Source of the DNA: UBA6987 sp045616945
GTDB taxonomy: Bacteria > Bacillota > Clostridia > Lachnospirales > Lachnospiraceae
Direction of reading: 5' to 3'
Assembly (NCBI GenBank): GCA_045616945.1
Contig: JAZLHR010000122.1
Span: 1 to 31,218 of the forward strand
DNA: 31,218 bases
Program-made: the position numbers and the translations under genes
Notes under the pieces: generated by a model
What the model saw: only the letters and a program-made list of their open reading frames with translations
The model's database searches: none
What the model was told of the DNA's origin: nothing
Part shown: positions 22,021-31,132 of the stretch, one piece after another
How positions within the stretch are numbered: position 1 is the first letter of the stretch
Layout of the letters: each line of letters begins with the position of its first letter

Positions 22021-23172
22021 TTATTTATATATTTTTCTGTAATCGGAGAATATGTTGAGTGTTCCCTGCTCGTTTATGACGATGATCTTTTCGCCGTTGT
22101 CGGTGATCTGCTTTGTGGTCACTCCGATCTCGATCTGATTGCCGGCATACTTGAATATCATATCCAGATTCTCGGCAAAGTCCTGCGCCGTGAAATCTGT
22201 TTCCATCATTCCGTCGATCGCTTCAAACAGATCGCCTGCACGCGAGTAATTGTTAATGCTTGTCATGCCGGTAAACATGGCTTTTATAAACGACATGGTC
22301 GTAAGGATGCGGGAATTAGACGGGTCCTCGTAACTGTTGAACATCAACAGCTGCAGGGCCTGATCGCCGTTCAGCATCTGCCTGCCTGCTCTGAGATGAA
22401 TATGTACGTTTCCGGCATAGTCATCGTAATTCATATTGCAGGGGACGTAATAATTTATTCCGCCGAGAGCATCTATGAGAGCCGGGAATTTATCCATGGA
22501 AATTAGGGCATGGCAGTCGATATTTATGCCGGTAAGGGCATGGATCTTTTCTTCCAGCGCCTCGTATCCATATCTGCCGTAGACCTCGGAAAGTTTTACG
22601 TATCTGCCGCCTATATCGACAAAGGCATCAGTGGGGAACACGGTATAGCTGATATGTCCGCGTTCCTTGTCAAACCTGAGCATTATGACCGTATCGGCTT
22701 CGATAACTCTGTAATCAATGGTATAGAAACCGCCTTTGAACGCCAGCGCGCCGTCTGTGGTCGGCACTCCGGCGTCCGGGATCATGCTGCCGTCGGATAA
22801 TATTCCGGTGGCCTTTTTGGGATTGCGCAGGTCACGCGGTATTTCCGCAGCCCCTTCCCGTTCGGGTTCGATACCGTACAGCTCCTTCAGCATTTCCGGA
22901 TCGTAATCCGCAAAAGTGTTTTCGCGGTAATCAGTACCTACGATCAGTACGTTGAACGACCTGCCGAGCTCGCTGTCACCGAAATCTATTATTTTTCCGG
23001 ACGTGGGATCCGTCTGCTCCGACCTCGGAGCTTCGGTCTCACTGCCGGAATTGCCGTTCATCGAACTGTTCAGATTTTTCAGTACCAGGCCGACGATAAG
23101 GTACGCCATCAGGGCAAATAAAAGCAATGAAATCACAAAAGTCAGGAAAAAATTTTTTACTGACGAAAGCAC
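22021..23172 (-). CDS. Divergent LCP-like membrane protein
   Basis: A 383-residue protein with one N-terminal membrane helix (about 8-31), a short Ser/Thr/Glu spacer, then an LCP-like domain: FNVLIVGTDYR, EADTVIMLRFD, ALGGINYYVP, and HLRAGRQMLNGDQALQLLMF. The catalytic Arg set is mostly gone: the usual PRD is FPTDAF, and the RxRH...R...RQ stretch reads MFNSYEDPSNSRILTTM, keeping one Arg. It may therefore bind lipid-linked polymers without transferring them, or use other residues. GTG start at 23172 with AAAGGAGGG six bases upstream. First gene of a probable operon with glyS. Confidence 0.85.
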   Translation of the reverse strand: MLSSVKNFFLTFVISLLLFALMAYLIVGLVLKNLNSSMNGNSGSETEAPRSEQTDPTSGKIIDFGDSELGRSFNVLIVGTDYRENTFADYDPEMLKELYGIEPEREGAAEIPRDLRNPKKATGILSDGSMIPDAGVPTTDGALAFKGGFYTIDYRVIEADTVIMLRFDKERGHISYTVFPTDAFVDIGGRYVKLSEVYGRYGYEALEEKIHALTGINIDCHALISMDKFPALIDALGGINYYVPCNMNYDDYAGNVHIHLRAGRQMLNGDQALQLLMFNSYEDPSNSRILTTMSFIKAMFTGMTSINNYSRAGDLFEAIDGMMETDFTAQDFAENLDMIFKYAGNQIEIGVTTKQITDNGEKIIVINEQGTLNIFSDYRKIYK

Positions 23173-23214
23173 CTTGCGCCCTCCTTTCCGTTATGTCTGA
23201 AAAGCAATGGAATA

Positions 23215-23243
23215 ATTATAATACTTTCCGGCGTTTTTTTCAA
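23215..23243 (-). promoter_or_regulatory. Promoter of the LCP-like/glyS operon
   Basis: Minus-strand TTGAAA (23238-23243), 17 bases, TATAAT (23215-23220). Leader about 36 bases. It lies between the tgt stop and the LCP-like start; no terminator after tgt is visible, so read-through from the mut operon is also possible. Confidence 0.75.
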
Positions 23244-23275
23244 GTACAGTTTGTTAATTAAACGAAAAGCACCGA

Positions 23276-24412
23276 TCAATCCGGGTTCCTTTCACCGAGA
23301 ACGACACGGTATTTCTGATAAAAGTCCTCAAAGTATCCCTCGTCGAGCGCCAGCCTGATCTTCTCCATAAGTTCGTTGTAGAAATACAGGTTGTGCAGCA
23401 CCGCAAGTCTCATGCCGAGTCCTTCTTTGGCTTTAAGAAGATGCCGTATATAAGCGCGGCTGTAATTTCTGCATGCGGGGCAGCCGCAGTGCTCATCTAT
23501 GGGACGTGAATCGGCAAGATATTTTTCGTTCAGCACATTCATCTTGCCGTTCCATGTGAACAGATTTCCGTGTCTGGCGTTGCGGCTGGGCATTACGCAG
23601 TCAAAGAAATCCACGCCGCGGTGTACGCCTTCAAGAATGTTCACGGGAGTGCCCACGCCCATGAGATATCTCGGTTTGTTCTCGGGCATATACGGCTCCA
23701 CGGCATCGATGATGCGGTACATATCCTCGGTCTCCTCGCCTACGGCAAGGCCGCCGATGGCATATCCGTCAAGGTCGTATTCGGCTATTTTCTGCATGTG
23801 TTCTATGCGGAGATCCTCATAGGTGCCGCCTTGATTTATGCCGAAAAGCATCTGATTTTTATTTATTGTATCGGGCAGCGAATTCAGTCTTTCCATCTCC
23901 GCCTTGCAGCGAAGCAGCCATCTTGCAGTTCTGTCGGCGGATTTTTTTACATAATCGTAAGGCGCGGGATTGGCGACGCATTCGTCAAAGGCCATTGCGA
24001 TCGTAGACGCAAGATTCGACTGTATCTGCATGCTTTCCTCGGGCCCCATGAATATACGTTTGCCGTCGATGTGTGAGGCAAATTTTACGCCCTCTTCGGT
24101 GATCTTTCTAAGAGAGGCCAGCGAAAACACCTGAAATCCGCCGCTGTCCGTAAGTATGGGGCCGTTCCAGTTCATGAATTTATGAAGTCCGCCGAGATCG
24201 TGTATGAGCTTGTCACCGGGACGAAGGTGCAGGTGATAGGTGTTTGAAAGCTCCACCTGGCAATGCACTTCATGCAGGTCGGTGGAAGCGATTCCGCCTT
24301 TTATGGCACCGCAGGTGCCCACATTCATAAAAACGGGAGTCTGTATGTTGCCGTGAACGGTCTCGAGCATTCCGCGGCGCGCTTTGCCTTCTTTTGCATA
24401 TATCTTAAACAT
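23276..24412 (-). CDS. tgt: tRNA-guanine(34) transglycosylase (queuine/preQ1)
   Basis: A 378-residue enzyme that swaps guanine 34 of Asp, Asn, His and Tyr tRNAs for preQ1. Signatures: LTDSGGFQVFS with the general-base Asp, FGINQGGTYEDLR, GGLAVGEE, and FDCVMPSRNARHG with the nucleophilic Asp. The zinc site is the CGCPACRNYSRAYIRHL cluster near residue 315. The start lies two bases after the mutL stop, with AGAGG inside the mutL end as ribosome site. No queuosine synthesis genes or queA neighbour are in the window. Confidence 0.97.
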   Translation of the reverse strand: MFKIYAKEGKARRGMLETVHGNIQTPVFMNVGTCGAIKGGIASTDLHEVHCQVELSNTYHLHLRPGDKLIHDLGGLHKFMNWNGPILTDSGGFQVFSLASLRKITEEGVKFASHIDGKRIFMGPEESMQIQSNLASTIAMAFDECVANPAPYDYVKKSADRTARWLLRCKAEMERLNSLPDTINKNQMLFGINQGGTYEDLRIEHMQKIAEYDLDGYAIGGLAVGEETEDMYRIIDAVEPYMPENKPRYLMGVGTPVNILEGVHRGVDFFDCVMPSRNARHGNLFTWNGKMNVLNEKYLADSRPIDEHCGCPACRNYSRAYIRHLLKAKEGLGMRLAVLHNLYFYNELMEKIRLALDEGYFEDFYQKYRVVLGERNPD

Positions 24413-24414
24413 TT

Positions 24415-26403
24415 TTATAACCTCTTGAATCTGTGATCTATATCGGTTCTTTTGACTGTGAATGCTATCGGTCTGCCGTGCGGGCAGTAAGTTACCTCAG
24501 GATTTTCAAACAGCTGCCTTACGAGCCACTCGTTATAGTCGGCGGGGTAGACACGTCCGGCTTTTATGGCCGCTTTGCACGAAGCCTGATAAAGTGCTTT
24601 TTCAAATATTATGTCCTCGGTCAGTTCCACGCTGCCCGTGCTGTTCTTTATGACGTCGGCAAATCCTTCAAATATTGAGGCGACCACGGATGCCGAAATA
24701 TCCATGGGCATTTCGTTCACGCTTACGGTGTTGCGCGCGCAGCTGAATGAAAATCCTGCCGACTCTATTCTGCTGCGGTACTGCTCTATGGCATCCACTT
24801 CATCACTCATCAGCATGATCTCAATGGGGACGACCAGAAACTGCGTTGATCGTTTGGCCCCGGACGACATTTTTTTGAGCTTTTCAAAAATCAGACGCTC
24901 GTGGGCGGCATGTTTATCGATGAGGAGTATTTCCGATTTCTTTTCTACTATGATATATGAGTTGAACAGTTCTCCCACGATACGGTAAGCTCCGTCGGGT
25001 TCGGCGTCCTCCTCCGCTTTCAGCTTTGCGTCGTTTTCTGCGTCGATCGCGTCTTCCTTATGCGGATCGTAAACCGTAGCGGTGGGCGGCGGGAGCTCGG
25101 CGTATTCCTCCGGTTCCTCATTATCCCCCTGCGCAAATCCCATGGGTATTCCCGCCCGCAGATCATGCAGTGATCCCGCCGACGTCAGAGGCATGTTCTC
25201 CGTCAGCACGGAACGCGGGAGTTCGCGCTTGGGCGGACGGTTGAAATTTACGGACGCATAACTGTCGGATATATTCATCTGACGATTCTGACTGCCGGCA
25301 TCCGCCACACGGTCGCGGACAGGGGCAAAAGACTTGCTTATCCTGTACCCGGCCGGCAGTTTTGATGCCGGCGCCGTATCCGGCTGTTCGCGCAGTTCGT
25401 CCCCGGGCCGTACCGTATTCTGCAGCAGCGTGCTTCTTACGCTCTGATAAATGCAGTCGAATACGGGGCGTTCGTTGGAGAACTTAACTTCAAGCTTTGA
25501 AGGATGAACATTAACGTCCACCACGTTCGGAGATATTTCAAGGCAGATCACGCAGCCCGGGAATTTTTCCGGCGGTATATACGATGTATACGCCTGTTCA
25601 ATGGCAGCGGAACCGGTTTTCGTTTTTATATATCTGCCGTTTATAAAAAAATTCTGATAATTCCGGTTTGACCTCGGTACATCGGGAGCGGTGATATATC
25701 CATAAGCCTTTATGCCTTCCTGCTCCGCTTCCAGCTTCAGCATTTTCCCGGCAAATTCCCTGCCGTACACGCTGCGTATGGCGGAAAACAGATCTCCGCT
25801 GCCGGAAGTCTCAAGCTTTACGTTCCCGTCGGAAATCAGCCTGAACGCTATTTCCGGGTGCGACATGGCGATCTTTTCTACCACACCGCATACCGCCATG
25901 GCTTCGGTCTGATCCCTCTTCAGAAATTTGAGTCTTGCCGGTACGTTGGCAAACAGATTTTCAACGATCACGGTGGTTCCCTTTGAAGCTCCGCGCTCGC
26001 TGACATCGCCGACGCGTCCCGAATTTACTTCAATATACGATCCGAGAGCCGCATCGGCGGTCTTGGTTATGATCCTCACGTCGGAAACGGCACAGATAGC
26101 CGCCAGCGCCTCTCCGCGGAACCCGAGCGTCATAATGCCGTTAAGATCGCCGGCATTGTGTATTTTGCTCGTTGCGTGACGCTTTACGGCAACCGGAAGA
26201 TCATCCGGCTCCATGCCGCAGCCGTTGTCGGCAACGCGCATGAACAGAACCCCGCCACGCTGTATCTCAACGGTTATGCGGTCGGCGCCGGAATCTATTG
26301 AATTTTCGACAAGCTCCTTTATCACAGACGCGGGTCTGTCCACGACTTCACCGGCTGCAATAAGGTTTGCCACTTCAAAGCTCAGTACATTGATCTTTCC
26401 CAT
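24415..26403 (-). CDS. mutL: DNA mismatch repair protein MutL (endonuclease type)
   Basis: A 662-residue GHKL ATPase. N-terminal motifs: IAAGEVVDRPASVIKELVEN, DNGCGM, RHATSKI and TLGFRGEALAAI; the transducer part ends near residue 335. A polar linker of roughly 140 residues follows. The C-terminal domain has DKHAAHERLIFE in the place of the DQHAxxExxxxE nickase motif, plus ACKAAIKAG-like and CPHGRP motifs, so it should be a latent nicking endonuclease, as in organisms without MutH. The second motif residue is Lys instead of Gln. ATG 26403 lies 22 bases after mutS; the ribosome site is weak, suggesting coupling. Confidence 0.97.
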   Translation of the reverse strand: MGKINVLSFEVANLIAAGEVVDRPASVIKELVENSIDSGADRITVEIQRGGVLFMRVADNGCGMEPDDLPVAVKRHATSKIHNAGDLNGIMTLGFRGEALAAICAVSDVRIITKTADAALGSYIEVNSGRVGDVSERGASKGTTVIVENLFANVPARLKFLKRDQTEAMAVCGVVEKIAMSHPEIAFRLISDGNVKLETSGSGDLFSAIRSVYGREFAGKMLKLEAEQEGIKAYGYITAPDVPRSNRNYQNFFINGRYIKTKTGSAAIEQAYTSYIPPEKFPGCVICLEISPNVVDVNVHPSKLEVKFSNERPVFDCIYQSVRSTLLQNTVRPGDELREQPDTAPASKLPAGYRISKSFAPVRDRVADAGSQNRQMNISDSYASVNFNRPPKRELPRSVLTENMPLTSAGSLHDLRAGIPMGFAQGDNEEPEEYAELPPPTATVYDPHKEDAIDAENDAKLKAEEDAEPDGAYRIVGELFNSYIIVEKKSEILLIDKHAAHERLIFEKLKKMSSGAKRSTQFLVVPIEIMLMSDEVDAIEQYRSRIESAGFSFSCARNTVSVNEMPMDISASVVASIFEGFADVIKNSTGSVELTEDIIFEKALYQASCKAAIKAGRVYPADYNEWLVRQLFENPEVTYCPHGRPIAFTVKRTDIDHRFKRL

Positions 26404-26425
26404 ATACCTGTATCCGTCCGTTTTT

Positions 26426-29014
26426 TCAGACTTTAAGTCTCTGCTGCAATTCAAAAAGCAGGTTCATTGCGTCGCGGGGCGACATATTGTTTATATCGGC
26501 AGCACGTATGTCATCTATGACTCCGTCGTTGATGCAGTCATCCAAAGTAACAGTATCATCCTCCGGAATATCCGGCACTTCAACGAAATTCATCGCCTTG
26601 GCCTTGGCCTCGACCCCGACAAGTATCTCCTTTGCCCGCTTTATCACTTCATTAGGTATGCCGGCAAGTTTTGCCACCTCGATGCCGTAGCTGTCATCGG
26701 TGGAGCCGGGCACTATCTTGCGCAGGAATATGATATCGTCGCCGCGTTTGCGGGCTGCGATATTGTAGTTCACCACACCGTCAAGCTCGTCCGCCATGGC
26801 GGTCAGCTCATGGTAATGCGTGGCAAACATGGTCTTGGCTCCGACTTTGCGCCCGTGTGTATATTCAAGTATGGCACGTGCAATGCTCATGCCGTCAAAG
26901 GTGGATGTTCCTCTGCCGACCTCGTCGTATATGATCAGGCTGTTTTTGGTGGCGCAGCGCAGGATCGTTGCCACCTCGTTCATTTCAAGCATGAAGGTGG
27001 ACTGACCGGACGCCAGATCGTCGGAGGCTCCGACACGGGTGAATACACGGTCAACAATGCACATATCCGCAGATGCTGCCGGTACGAATGAGCCTATCTG
27101 GGTCATGACAGTTATGAGCGCCACCTGCCTCATATACGTGGATTTACCCGCCATATTGGGGCCGGTGATTATCATGACGCGGTTGTTTTTCATGTCCAGG
27201 ATGGTATCGTTGGGAACGAAATACGCATCCTTTACAAACTGTTCGACAACGGGATGACGTCCGTCGTGTATGCATATACGGCGGTCGCCGTTGAGCTGCG
27301 GGCACACGAAATTGTTCTTTGCCGCCACCGACGCCAGCGAACAGTACACATCAAGTCGTGCAAGGCATGCCGCTGCGCTCTGTATGCGCGCCGCTGCCTC
27401 CGCGGTGGAAGAACGTATACCGCAAAGCAGTTCATATTCAAGTGCGGTGAGCCGATCACCGGCTCCCAGCACCTCGGATTCTATCTTCTTTAAATCTTCG
27501 GTTATGTATCTCTCGCAGTTGGCAAGAGTCTGCTTTCGTATGTATGTGGCAGGCACCTGAGAGGTCAGGGATTTCGTCACTTCGATATAATAACCGAAGA
27601 CACGGTTATATCCCACACGCAGGCTCTTTATTCCCGTGGCTTCTCTTTCCTTTTCCACGGTCTTTTCTATCCAGTCCTTGCCGTTGCTGACAGCGTCGCG
27701 CAGATGATCCACGTTCTCGTCAAATCCGTCACGGATCATGCCGCCCTCTCTCACGGAAAACGGCGGATTATCCACAATGGAACGGTTTATCAGATCGCAT
27801 ACGTCATCAAGCGTATCAAGGCTTTCGTACAGAGAGCGAAGCTCCTCGCCCCGGCAGGCGGAAAGCTGTTCTTTTATCGGCGGTATGAGGCAAAGCGTCT
27901 GTGGCACGGCGCGCAACTCGCGGGCATTGGCGCTGCCGTATACAATCTTGGATATCAGTCTCTCAAGGTCAAGCACACCGCTGAGCAGATCGGTAAGATC
28001 CTCCCGCAGCATATAATTGTCGAAAAGTTCTTCAACGGCATTCTGACGCCTTGTGATGCGGGAAATGTTGAGCAGCGGTTTTTCTATCCACTGCCGGAGC
28101 ATACGGGCTCCTGCGGCGCTGCGGGTCTTGTCAAGCACCCAGAGCAGAGTGCCCTTCTTTTCCCTGCTGCGCATGGTTTCCGTCAGTTCAAGGTTGCGCC
28201 GGGTAGACACATCAAGCTGCATATACTGTCCGCTTTCGTATATGTTGAGATCTTTGATATACGAAATATCGGATTTCTGCATCTCCGCCACATATTTCAG
28301 TACTGCTCCGAGAGCGCGGATAAGTTCATGTCTTTCCGAGTCCTGCTCACGAAGCACACCGCCGAACTGGGCGTTTACCGATTCCAGCGCCTCATTCTGT
28401 GCAAAATATCCGGCTTTGTTGTCGTTGAGCATGGCTTTGAGTCGGTCGCCTATAAACGCGGAAAGCTCGGCAAACTGCGATGCCGGTACGTTCATAAGCA
28501 CCTCGCTCGGCATATACGTGCCGAGCTCGTTCATAAGCTCACCTATGCAGGTATCGCCGGAAAAGTCCGTTGCATAGACCTGACCGGGCGAAACGTCGGC
28601 AAACGCCGCCGCGCAGCACTTTTCGCCGATGCAGACCGAGCAGAGATAATTGTTTTTGGTTTCGCTGAGCATCTCCGCCTCAAGCACCGTTCCGGGGGTG
28701 ATCATACGTATCACCTCACGCTTGACCAGGTCCTTGGCAAGGGCGGGATCCTCCATCTGTTCGCAGATCGCGACCTTATACCCTTTTTCAATGAGGCGGG
28801 CAATATAGCTTTCCGCACTGTGGAAAGGAACCCCGCACATAGGCGCTCTTTCCTTTTCGCCGCAGTCACGGCCCGTCAGGGTCAGGTCGAGCTCTCTTGA
28901 CGCAGTAATGGCATCGTCAAAGAACATTTCGTAGAAGTCTCCCAGACGGTAAAAGAGCAGACAGTCTTTATATTGATCTTTTATTTTAAAATATTGCTCC
29001 ATCATAGGAGTCAT
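26426..29014 (-). CDS. mutS: DNA mismatch repair protein MutS
   Basis: An 862-residue mismatch-recognition ATPase. The mismatch-reading FYEMF (Phe-x-Glu) is near residue 32; clamp and lever helices follow. The ATPase has Walker A TGPNMAGKST, Walker B IIYDEVGRGTS and the signature GQSTFMLEMNE. The end NNMSPRDAMNLLFELQQRLK is the usual short helix pair (SPLEALNxLYELK). Start ATG 29014 with GGGGAGG eight bases upstream; an in-frame GTG at 29038 precedes the ribosome site and is rejected. Confidence 0.98.
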   Translation of the reverse strand: MTPMMEQYFKIKDQYKDCLLFYRLGDFYEMFFDDAITASRELDLTLTGRDCGEKERAPMCGVPFHSAESYIARLIEKGYKVAICEQMEDPALAKDLVKREVIRMITPGTVLEAEMLSETKNNYLCSVCIGEKCCAAAFADVSPGQVYATDFSGDTCIGELMNELGTYMPSEVLMNVPASQFAELSAFIGDRLKAMLNDNKAGYFAQNEALESVNAQFGGVLREQDSERHELIRALGAVLKYVAEMQKSDISYIKDLNIYESGQYMQLDVSTRRNLELTETMRSREKKGTLLWVLDKTRSAAGARMLRQWIEKPLLNISRITRRQNAVEELFDNYMLREDLTDLLSGVLDLERLISKIVYGSANARELRAVPQTLCLIPPIKEQLSACRGEELRSLYESLDTLDDVCDLINRSIVDNPPFSVREGGMIRDGFDENVDHLRDAVSNGKDWIEKTVEKEREATGIKSLRVGYNRVFGYYIEVTKSLTSQVPATYIRKQTLANCERYITEDLKKIESEVLGAGDRLTALEYELLCGIRSSTAEAAARIQSAAACLARLDVYCSLASVAAKNNFVCPQLNGDRRICIHDGRHPVVEQFVKDAYFVPNDTILDMKNNRVMIITGPNMAGKSTYMRQVALITVMTQIGSFVPAASADMCIVDRVFTRVGASDDLASGQSTFMLEMNEVATILRCATKNSLIIYDEVGRGTSTFDGMSIARAILEYTHGRKVGAKTMFATHYHELTAMADELDGVVNYNIAARKRGDDIIFLRKIVPGSTDDSYGIEVAKLAGIPNEVIKRAKEILVGVEAKAKAMNFVEVPDIPEDDTVTLDDCINDGVIDDIRAADINNMSPRDAMNLLFELQQRLKV

Positions 29015-29070
29015 GGCGGAGACCTCCCCGGTATGCACACCGTTATAAGGCGTGCGGATTTTTCATTTTT

Positions 29071-29475
29071 TCAGTGGCAGCCGCTGCAGGTCGAGCAATC
29101 GTGCGTACAGCCGGAATTTGCGGCGGGATCCTCGCCGGTCACTTCTTTCATTATGGCGTTGTCCACGTCGGCAAGAAGCGCACGCAGCTGATCCTGCAGT
29201 GAGGAATATTCGGCAAAATGCTTGCTGCCGGTGATCTCACGGTACAGGGCGCTGAGTCTGTTATTGATGTTTTCGGTAATAAATGCGTTCGGAGCGGGCT
29301 TGGCGCTTTCCTGCGCCAGAGCTTCCTGCTGCACCGAATACTCGCGTATCTTATCCTGAAGCACGGCGTCGTTGGCATATTCGTATTCGGAAATCTCGTA
29401 TTTTCTCATAAGCTCCGTATCGCGTATCGCCTGACCGATCTTTTCTGCCATTTCTATTATTTCTTCACGTTCCAT
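29071..29475 (-). CDS. YlbF/YmcA family protein
   Basis: A 134-residue helical protein of the Com_YlbF group. In Bacillus, YlbF and YmcA form a complex with YaaT that affects competence, sporulation and RNase Y. The helices run to about residue 110 (YANDAVLQDKIREYSVQQEALAQ, LYREITGSKHFAEYSSLQDQL). The Cys-rich tail CTHDCSTCSGCH could hold an iron-sulfur cluster or metal, fitting the Fe-S link known for the Bacillus complex. It sits between miaB and mutS, a common Clostridia arrangement. Confidence 0.88.
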   Translation of the reverse strand: MEREEIIEMAEKIGQAIRDTELMRKYEISEYEYANDAVLQDKIREYSVQQEALAQESAKPAPNAFITENINNRLSALYREITGSKHFAEYSSLQDQLRALLADVDNAIMKEVTGEDPAANSGCTHDCSTCSGCH

Positions 29476-29499
29476 TTTTATTAACCTTTACCTTTCGTA

Positions 29500-30909
29500 T
29501 TATTCGGATATTTCACCGTACAGGGCATACGGTCTTCCGTCCGCAATCCTTACTTCGATATATTCGCCTTCGGATGCCGCATTCCCTGGGAACAGCACTA
29601 TCTTGCCGCCCTCGGTGCGTCCCTCAAGCATGGAAGGATCGTTTTTGCTTCTTCCGCAGCACAGTACACGCACGGTTTTTCCGACATAGCCGAGGTTTAT
29701 TTCACCGGCAATCTCCGTCTGCAGATCCAGAAGACGTCTCAGGCGCTCACCCTTGACATCATCCGGGATCTGATCCGGCATAGACGCCGCCGGTGTGCCT
29801 TTCCTCGGCGAATAAATGAACGAATAAACCATATCGTATCTGACACGGCGCAAAAGATCCAGAGTCGCTTCAAAGTCCTCCTCCGTTTCGCCGGGAAAAC
29901 CTACAATGATATCGGAAGTCACGACGCAGTCCGGGATCTTTTCGCGTATATAATCAATGATGCCGAGATATTTTTCGGAAGTATAACCGCGGTTCATCGC
30001 CTTGAGTATCCGGTCGCTGCCGGATTGAGCCGGCAGGTGGAACTGTTTGGCTATATGCGGATTTGCCGCCATGACGTCAATAAGTTCGCGGGTGGCGTCC
30101 TTCGGATGGCTGGTCATAAAATGCAGCCTATAGTCACCGTCAATGGAGGCGAGTTTTCCCAGCAGACCCGCAAAATTACAGTCGAACGAACAGTATCTGC
30201 CGTAGGAATTGACGTTCTGCCCCAGCAGGGTTATGTCACGGCAGCCGCTGCGCACAAGCTCTTCCGTTTCATTTATTATGCATTCCGGCTCACGGCTTCT
30301 TTCACGGCCCCGGACATACGGGACTATGCAGTATGAGCAGAAATTATTGCAGCCGTACATGATGCTGACCCATGCCTTGTACGATGAGGCGCGCGCCACC
30401 GGGATCCCTTCCGCCACGGGGGGCTCGTCCTCCGGCATGGGGAATACCCTTGCGCCGCCGGACATGCGTTTCCACAGCAATTCCGGGAATCTGTAAAGGT
30501 CGGATGTACCGAAAGAGAAATCCACGTAAGGGTATTTATGTTTCAGCTCGTCCGCCCTGTGCTCCTGAGACACCATGCAGCCGCAGACGGCGATTATCAG
30601 CTCCGGGCATTCACGTTTGCAGTGTTTGTACTGCCCTATCACGGAAAGGGCTTTCTTTTCGGCGTGATCACGGACGGCGCAGGTATTCACCACAATAAGC
30701 GCGGCGTCTTCCGGCTTTTCGGTGAGCGTATACCCCATATCTGCCGCCATTCCCGCTATCCTTTCGCTGTCCGCTTCGTTCTGCTGACAGCCGAAGGTCT
30801 GTACGTATGCTTTAAGCCCCTGCCCTTTTACACGCTCACGCACCGCATCGGCATAAAACAGCCGTTCTTTATCCTGCTCCGGTGTAAGCGCCTTGTTACG
30901 AAAATCCAT
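29500..30909 (-). CDS. miaB: tRNA-2-methylthio-N6-dimethylallyladenosine synthase MiaB
   Basis: A 469-residue radical-SAM methylthiotransferase that modifies A37 of tRNAs reading UNN codons. The N-terminal domain holds three cluster Cys in TFGCQQNEADSE, VNTCAVRDHAEKKA and AVCGCMVSQ; the radical-SAM cluster is MYGCNNFCSYCIVPYVRGRERSR read as CxxxCxxC. The C-terminal TRAM domain starts near GKTVRVLCCG. GGAG lies five bases before the ATG at 30909. First gene of the miaB-ylbF-mutS-mutL-tgt unit. Confidence 0.97.
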   Translation of the reverse strand: MDFRNKALTPEQDKERLFYADAVRERVKGQGLKAYVQTFGCQQNEADSERIAGMAADMGYTLTEKPEDAALIVVNTCAVRDHAEKKALSVIGQYKHCKRECPELIIAVCGCMVSQEHRADELKHKYPYVDFSFGTSDLYRFPELLWKRMSGGARVFPMPEDEPPVAEGIPVARASSYKAWVSIMYGCNNFCSYCIVPYVRGRERSREPECIINETEELVRSGCRDITLLGQNVNSYGRYCSFDCNFAGLLGKLASIDGDYRLHFMTSHPKDATRELIDVMAANPHIAKQFHLPAQSGSDRILKAMNRGYTSEKYLGIIDYIREKIPDCVVTSDIIVGFPGETEEDFEATLDLLRRVRYDMVYSFIYSPRKGTPAASMPDQIPDDVKGERLRRLLDLQTEIAGEINLGYVGKTVRVLCCGRSKNDPSMLEGRTEGGKIVLFPGNAASEGEYIEVRIADGRPYALYGEISE

Positions 30910-30944
30910 AGCAACTCCATTATACTACGATATGCTAATATAAT

Positions 30945-30974
30945 ATTATACTACAATAACACCTTATCTGTCAA
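30945..30974 (-). promoter_or_regulatory. Promoter of the miaB-mutS-mutL operon
   Basis: Minus-strand consensus TTGACA (30969-30974), 18 bases, consensus TATAAT (30945-30950). A second TATAAT at 30919-30924 lies 26 bases downstream within a copied GTAGTATAAT block and may be a spare -10. Confidence 0.8.
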
Positions 30975-31051
30975 TACATATCCCGAAACCTGTCCGAACA
31001 AACCGGAATAAGCGTCCCCGGATTTTCATCCGGCATCCTGCATACTCACGC

Positions 31052-31086
31052 AAAAAATCGTCGGGACCGCATCCGCGGTCCCGACG
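31052..31086 (-). terminator. Strong terminator of the gene at the right edge
   Basis: CGTCGGGACCGC (31059-31070) and GCGGTCCCGACG (31075-31086) form a perfect 12-bp stem with loop ATCC; on the minus strand ATTTTTT follows. It ends the transcript of the partial gene starting beyond 31218 and separates it from miaB. Confidence 0.9.
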
Positions 31087-31132
31087 CAGGAATATCACGA
31101 AAGTCATGTCCGGATCTCTCCGGGTAAAGTGA

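Noticed and set aside
27704..28900. Open frame of 398 codons on the plus strand
   Set aside because: Antisense to mutS with no domain features.
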